Under the pieces are notes generated by a model. The model was not told the DNA's origin, ran no database searches, and saw nothing but the letters and a program-made list of their open reading frames with translations. From assembly GCA_021155855.1 (NCBI GenBank), contig JAJNAZ010000015.1:1-50218 (forward strand): 50,218 nt of DNA, given 5' to 3'. Position 1 is the stretch's first letter, and every line of letters begins with the position of its first letter. Source of the DNA: Solirubrobacterales bacterium (GTDB lineage: Bacteria; Actinomycetota; Thermoleophilia; Solirubrobacterales; 70-9). The position numbers were made by a program, and so were the translations under genes. This document shows positions 48,608 to 50,218 of the stretch, piece by piece.

Positions 48608-49255
48608 TTAGGAGCCGGCTTTGGCCTTCGAGCCGCTCCGGGCCCGCGAGCCGTTGCGGCTCGGCCGGCGCGAGGAGGCGCGCGATCGGGAGCTCGATCC
48701 CGAGCCGCGCGCCTTCTTGACCTTGCCCTCCTCGATCATGCCGCGCCAGCCATCCTTCTCGTCGTGGTCGAGCTCGACGTAGGCCTTGAACCGGTGCAAG
48801 TCGCCGCGGACCGCGCGCTTGACAAACCGCATCCCCCGGCTCGCCTTGTCGATCAGATTCGACGGCTGGATGTCGAGCGTCACGTCGACCCGCGTCAAAT
48901 TCTTTGAGAGCGGGTGGAAGGTGACCAGGCCGGTGTGGGCGTAGCCCTCGGTGACGTTCCACTCGATGCGCTCGTCGGGACGCTGCTCGAATATGTCGGC
49001 CTCGAATCGCTTGCTGATGCCCCAGATCTTGGCTTGAAAGGAGACGGTCGCGTCGTCGACCTGCTCGGCGTTCTCGATCCGGTGCATGAACTCCGGCCAG
49101 TCCTCGAAGCGGGTCCAATGGTTGTAGACGACCGACACCGGAACCGCGACGTCGATCGCCTGCTGGACGGGCATCCGGCGTCCGCTGCCGTGGCCGGGCG
49201 CGGCGCGACCCTTTGAGTCGTCGCCCCCTTTATCGCCACCGCCGTCGCCGGACAT
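48608..49255 (-). CDS. SRPBCC-family protein, gas-vesicle-associated type, second copy
   Basis: 215 aa. After a Gly/Asp-rich start, the SRPBCC domain (about 25-165) is nearly identical in layout to that of the protein at 27740: GSGRRMPVQQAIDVAVPVSV, WPEFMHRIENAEQVDDATVS and LIDKASRGMRFVKRAVRGDL. The ending DEKDGWRGMIEEGKVKK matches the W-RG-x-I-x-DG-x-V end of the SRPBCC protein encoded in actinobacterial gas vesicle clusters. The tail is Ser/Arg-rich and basic. It lacks the N-terminal hydrophobic region of its paralogue; that part may be supplied by the neighbouring 62-aa protein. Confidence 0.82.
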   Translation of the reverse strand: MSGDGGGDKGGDDSKGRAAPGHGSGRRMPVQQAIDVAVPVSVVYNHWTRFEDWPEFMHRIENAEQVDDATVSFQAKIWGISKRFEADIFEQRPDERIEWNVTEGYAHTGLVTFHPLSKNLTRVDVTLDIQPSNLIDKASRGMRFVKRAVRGDLHRFKAYVELDHDEKDGWRGMIEEGKVKKARGSGSSSRSRASSRRPSRNGSRARSGSKAKAGS

Positions 49256-49260
49256 TCGCT

Positions 49261-49449
49261 TCAGTCGCTTTCTCCACCGTCGCTGTCGTCCTTGCCGCCG
49301 CCACGCAAGAGGCGGAAGACGACCACTCCGGTCACGGCGCCCGCGACGGTCGCGCCTGCCGCTGCGCCCATCGGTCCGGGGCGCTCGCCGCGCAGGCGCT
49401 GGGCAATCGGGCGGACGAGCGAATCGCGGGCCCTGTCCTTGACGCTCAC
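49261..49449 (-). CDS. Small one-span membrane protein
   Basis: 62 aa. Basic N-terminal helix (VKDRARDSLVRPIAQRLRGE), one Gly/Ala-rich span (MGAAAGATVAGAVTGVVVF) and an acidic tail. No family recognised. It is coupled upstream (ATGA with the 97-aa gene) and lies five bases before the SRPBCC gene, so the four minus-strand genes at this end form one operon. Confidence 0.65.
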   Translation of the reverse strand: MSVKDRARDSLVRPIAQRLRGERPGPMGAAAGATVAGAVTGVVVFRLLRGGGKDDSDGGESD

Positions 49450-49739
49450 TTTCGCTCTTCTTCCTCGGCCATCGCCTCGGCGACCTCGGGCGCTACGTCC
49501 ACGCGGACCGCGGCTCCGGCGTCCCAGCGCACCTTCACGTCGCGGTAGGTGACACCGGGCTCGACCTCCTCAGGCAGGTTCTCGCGCTCCGTATGAGAGC
49601 CCGAGCGTTCCTCGTCGGAACCGGGAAAGCGCACCTCCGTCTCCGGGACGCTTTCGAACCGGAGCTTCTTCGCCTTCACCGTCGCGCCGGCTTCGATCTC
49701 CGCCGGCGGCGCATCGTCCTTGCGCTGCCCCCCGCTCAC
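49446..49739 (-). CDS. Hypothetical acidic protein
   Basis: 97 aa, GTG start overlapping the stop of the gene upstream (GTGA). Polar and acidic, with strands VKAKKLRFESVPETEVRFPG and YRDVKVRWDAGAAVRVDVAP. No membrane span. No family recognised. Coupled downstream to the 62-aa membrane protein. Confidence 0.6.
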   Translation of the reverse strand: MSGGQRKDDAPPAEIEAGATVKAKKLRFESVPETEVRFPGSDEERSGSHTERENLPEEVEPGVTYRDVKVRWDAGAAVRVDVAPEVAEAMAEEEERK

Positions 49740-50218
49740 GAACGCTGCGCCTTCTGCACGTCTCGCAGGGTCACGCGGCCGTCGGCTCCGGTGCCCTCGA
49801 TCTGCTCGACGTCCAGTCCAGAGTCGGCGGCCTCGCGCAGTGCTGCCGCCGTCGCGTTCTGCTTGTCGACTCGCTTCTCGCGACGGCGCTCACCCATCTC
49901 CGCCACCTTCCGGGTCGCGGCGAGGCTGAGGTCCTTGGCCTCATCCGAGGCGACGCCGCCGAGCTGCTTGGCGGCGGCCTTGACCGCCTCCTTGGCCAGC
50001 TGGGGCGCGCTGATCCCGGGGAGCCCGCCTCCGTCGCTCGCGCCGTTGCCGCCCGAGCCGCCCTGACCGTCGCCACCGCCGACCACCCCTCCGGCCGCGT
50101 CACCGACACCCTCGCTGACGCCGCCGACCGCCTCGCCGGCGCCCTGGCCGACCTGGCCAACGCCCTCGCCGATGCCGCCGACCGCCTCGCCGGCGCCCTG
50201 GCCGACCTGGCCAACGCC
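49736..50218 (-). CDS. Repeat protein with E3-binding-like C-terminal motif (N-terminus beyond the window)
   Basis: At least 160 codons in frame; the start lies past the window edge. The part nearest the edge has an 18-residue tandem repeat (GVGQVGQGAGEAVGG-I/V-x-E), one full unit plus most of another visible. A Gly/Asp-rich linker follows, then a helix (AKEAVKAAAKQLGGVASDEA). The C-terminal 40 residues, AAALREAADSGLDVEQIEGT then GADGRVTLRDVQKAQ, look like the peripheral-subunit (E3)-binding motif of 2-oxoacid dehydrogenases (L-A-x-x-x-G-x-D-x-x-x-x-x-GTG-x-x-GR-x-x-x-x-DV). That motif is a protein-docking module. Function unknown; context suggests gas-vesicle-associated proteins, as inference. 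Confidence 0.65.
   Translation of the reverse strand, partial: GVGQVGQGAGEAVGGIGEGVGQVGQGAGEAVGGVSEGVGDAAGGVVGGGDGQGGSGGNGASDGGGLPGISAPQLAKEAVKAAAKQLGGVASDEAKDLSLAATRKVAEMGERRREKRVDKQNATAAALREAADSGLDVEQIEGTGADGRVTLRDVQKAQRS
50086..50218 (-). repeat. 54-base in-frame tandem repeat
   Basis: The unit of 54 bases encodes GVGQVGQGAGEAVGG plus three residues. Units at about 50165-50218 and 50111-50164 are nearly identical, and a more diverged part follows. The array continues past the window edge, so its full copy number is unknown. Confidence 0.75.

Noticed and set aside
50086-50218. Repeats at the window end as a CRISPR array
   Set aside because: Units are adjacent with no spacers and are in frame as an 18-residue protein repeat.

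Overview
The window is about 70% GC by eye, with G/C-ending codons and mostly short intergenic gaps. Gene content (form I aerobic CO dehydrogenase, DUF2277, DUF6457, YdeP-type formate dehydrogenase, low-complexity SRPBCC proteins of the gas-vesicle-associated kind) suggests a soil actinobacterium of the Thermoleophilia / Solirubrobacterales type. The taxonomic call is inference. No rRNA, tRNA or CRISPR array is visible.

Layout. (1) 1-5760: the tail of an unknown protein, an MgtE-type transporter, then a decay corridor holding three broken genes (SRPBCC-like, SnoaL-like and a tyrosine recombinase) among small intact genes. (2) 5764-19048: molybdenum cofactor (Moco) and molybdoenzyme genes: mog, a triple-fused moaD-moaE-moaC, moeA, mobA, a YdeP-type formate dehydrogenase, fdhD, a second 4Fe-4S molybdopterin oxidoreductase, a MOSC protein with DUF6457, plus a P450. 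(3) 19073-22145: a palindromic operator candidate, an HTH-TOBE regulator and modABC (molybdate uptake). (4) 22201-30249: a secreted hydrolase, moaA, a split xdhC pair with mocA, SRPBCC/low-complexity genes and a YceI protein. (5) 30317-40814: a CO dehydrogenase locus: coxG, five coupled one-membrane-span proteins, coxM-coxS-coxL, a VWA protein (coxE), a free-standing copy of one CoxL segment, then on the other strand a MoxR ATPase (coxD), a second mocA and an XdhC/CoxI protein fused to a YHS domain. (6) 41010-42600: superoxide dismutase, the last ~55 codons of a hypF gene with a frameshift, and a nickel-transporter-like gene, apparently the scar of a lost [NiFe]-hydrogenase cluster. (7) 42609-50218: secreted and lipid-related genes, a PNPOx-like protein, a NUDIX hydrolase, and a coupled four-gene set ending in an 18-residue-repeat protein cut by the window edge.

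How the genes work together. ModABC imports molybdate. MoaA, MoaC, MoaD/E, Mog and MoeA build Moco. MobA makes the GMP form used by the formate-dehydrogenase-like enzymes, with FdhD as sulfur carrier. MocA makes the CMP form used by CO dehydrogenase, with XdhC/CoxI, CoxD (MoxR) and CoxE (VWA) as maturation factors. moeB is not in this window. Many cofactor genes have a TAnnnT-like -10 hexamer ending 6-8 nt before the start codon, suggesting leaderless mRNAs.

Best candidates for something undescribed: the five-gene membrane cassette inside the form I CO dehydrogenase operon, the stand-alone mini-CoxL protein beside coxE/coxD, and the MoaD-MoaE-MoaC fusion with an internal Gly-Gly.
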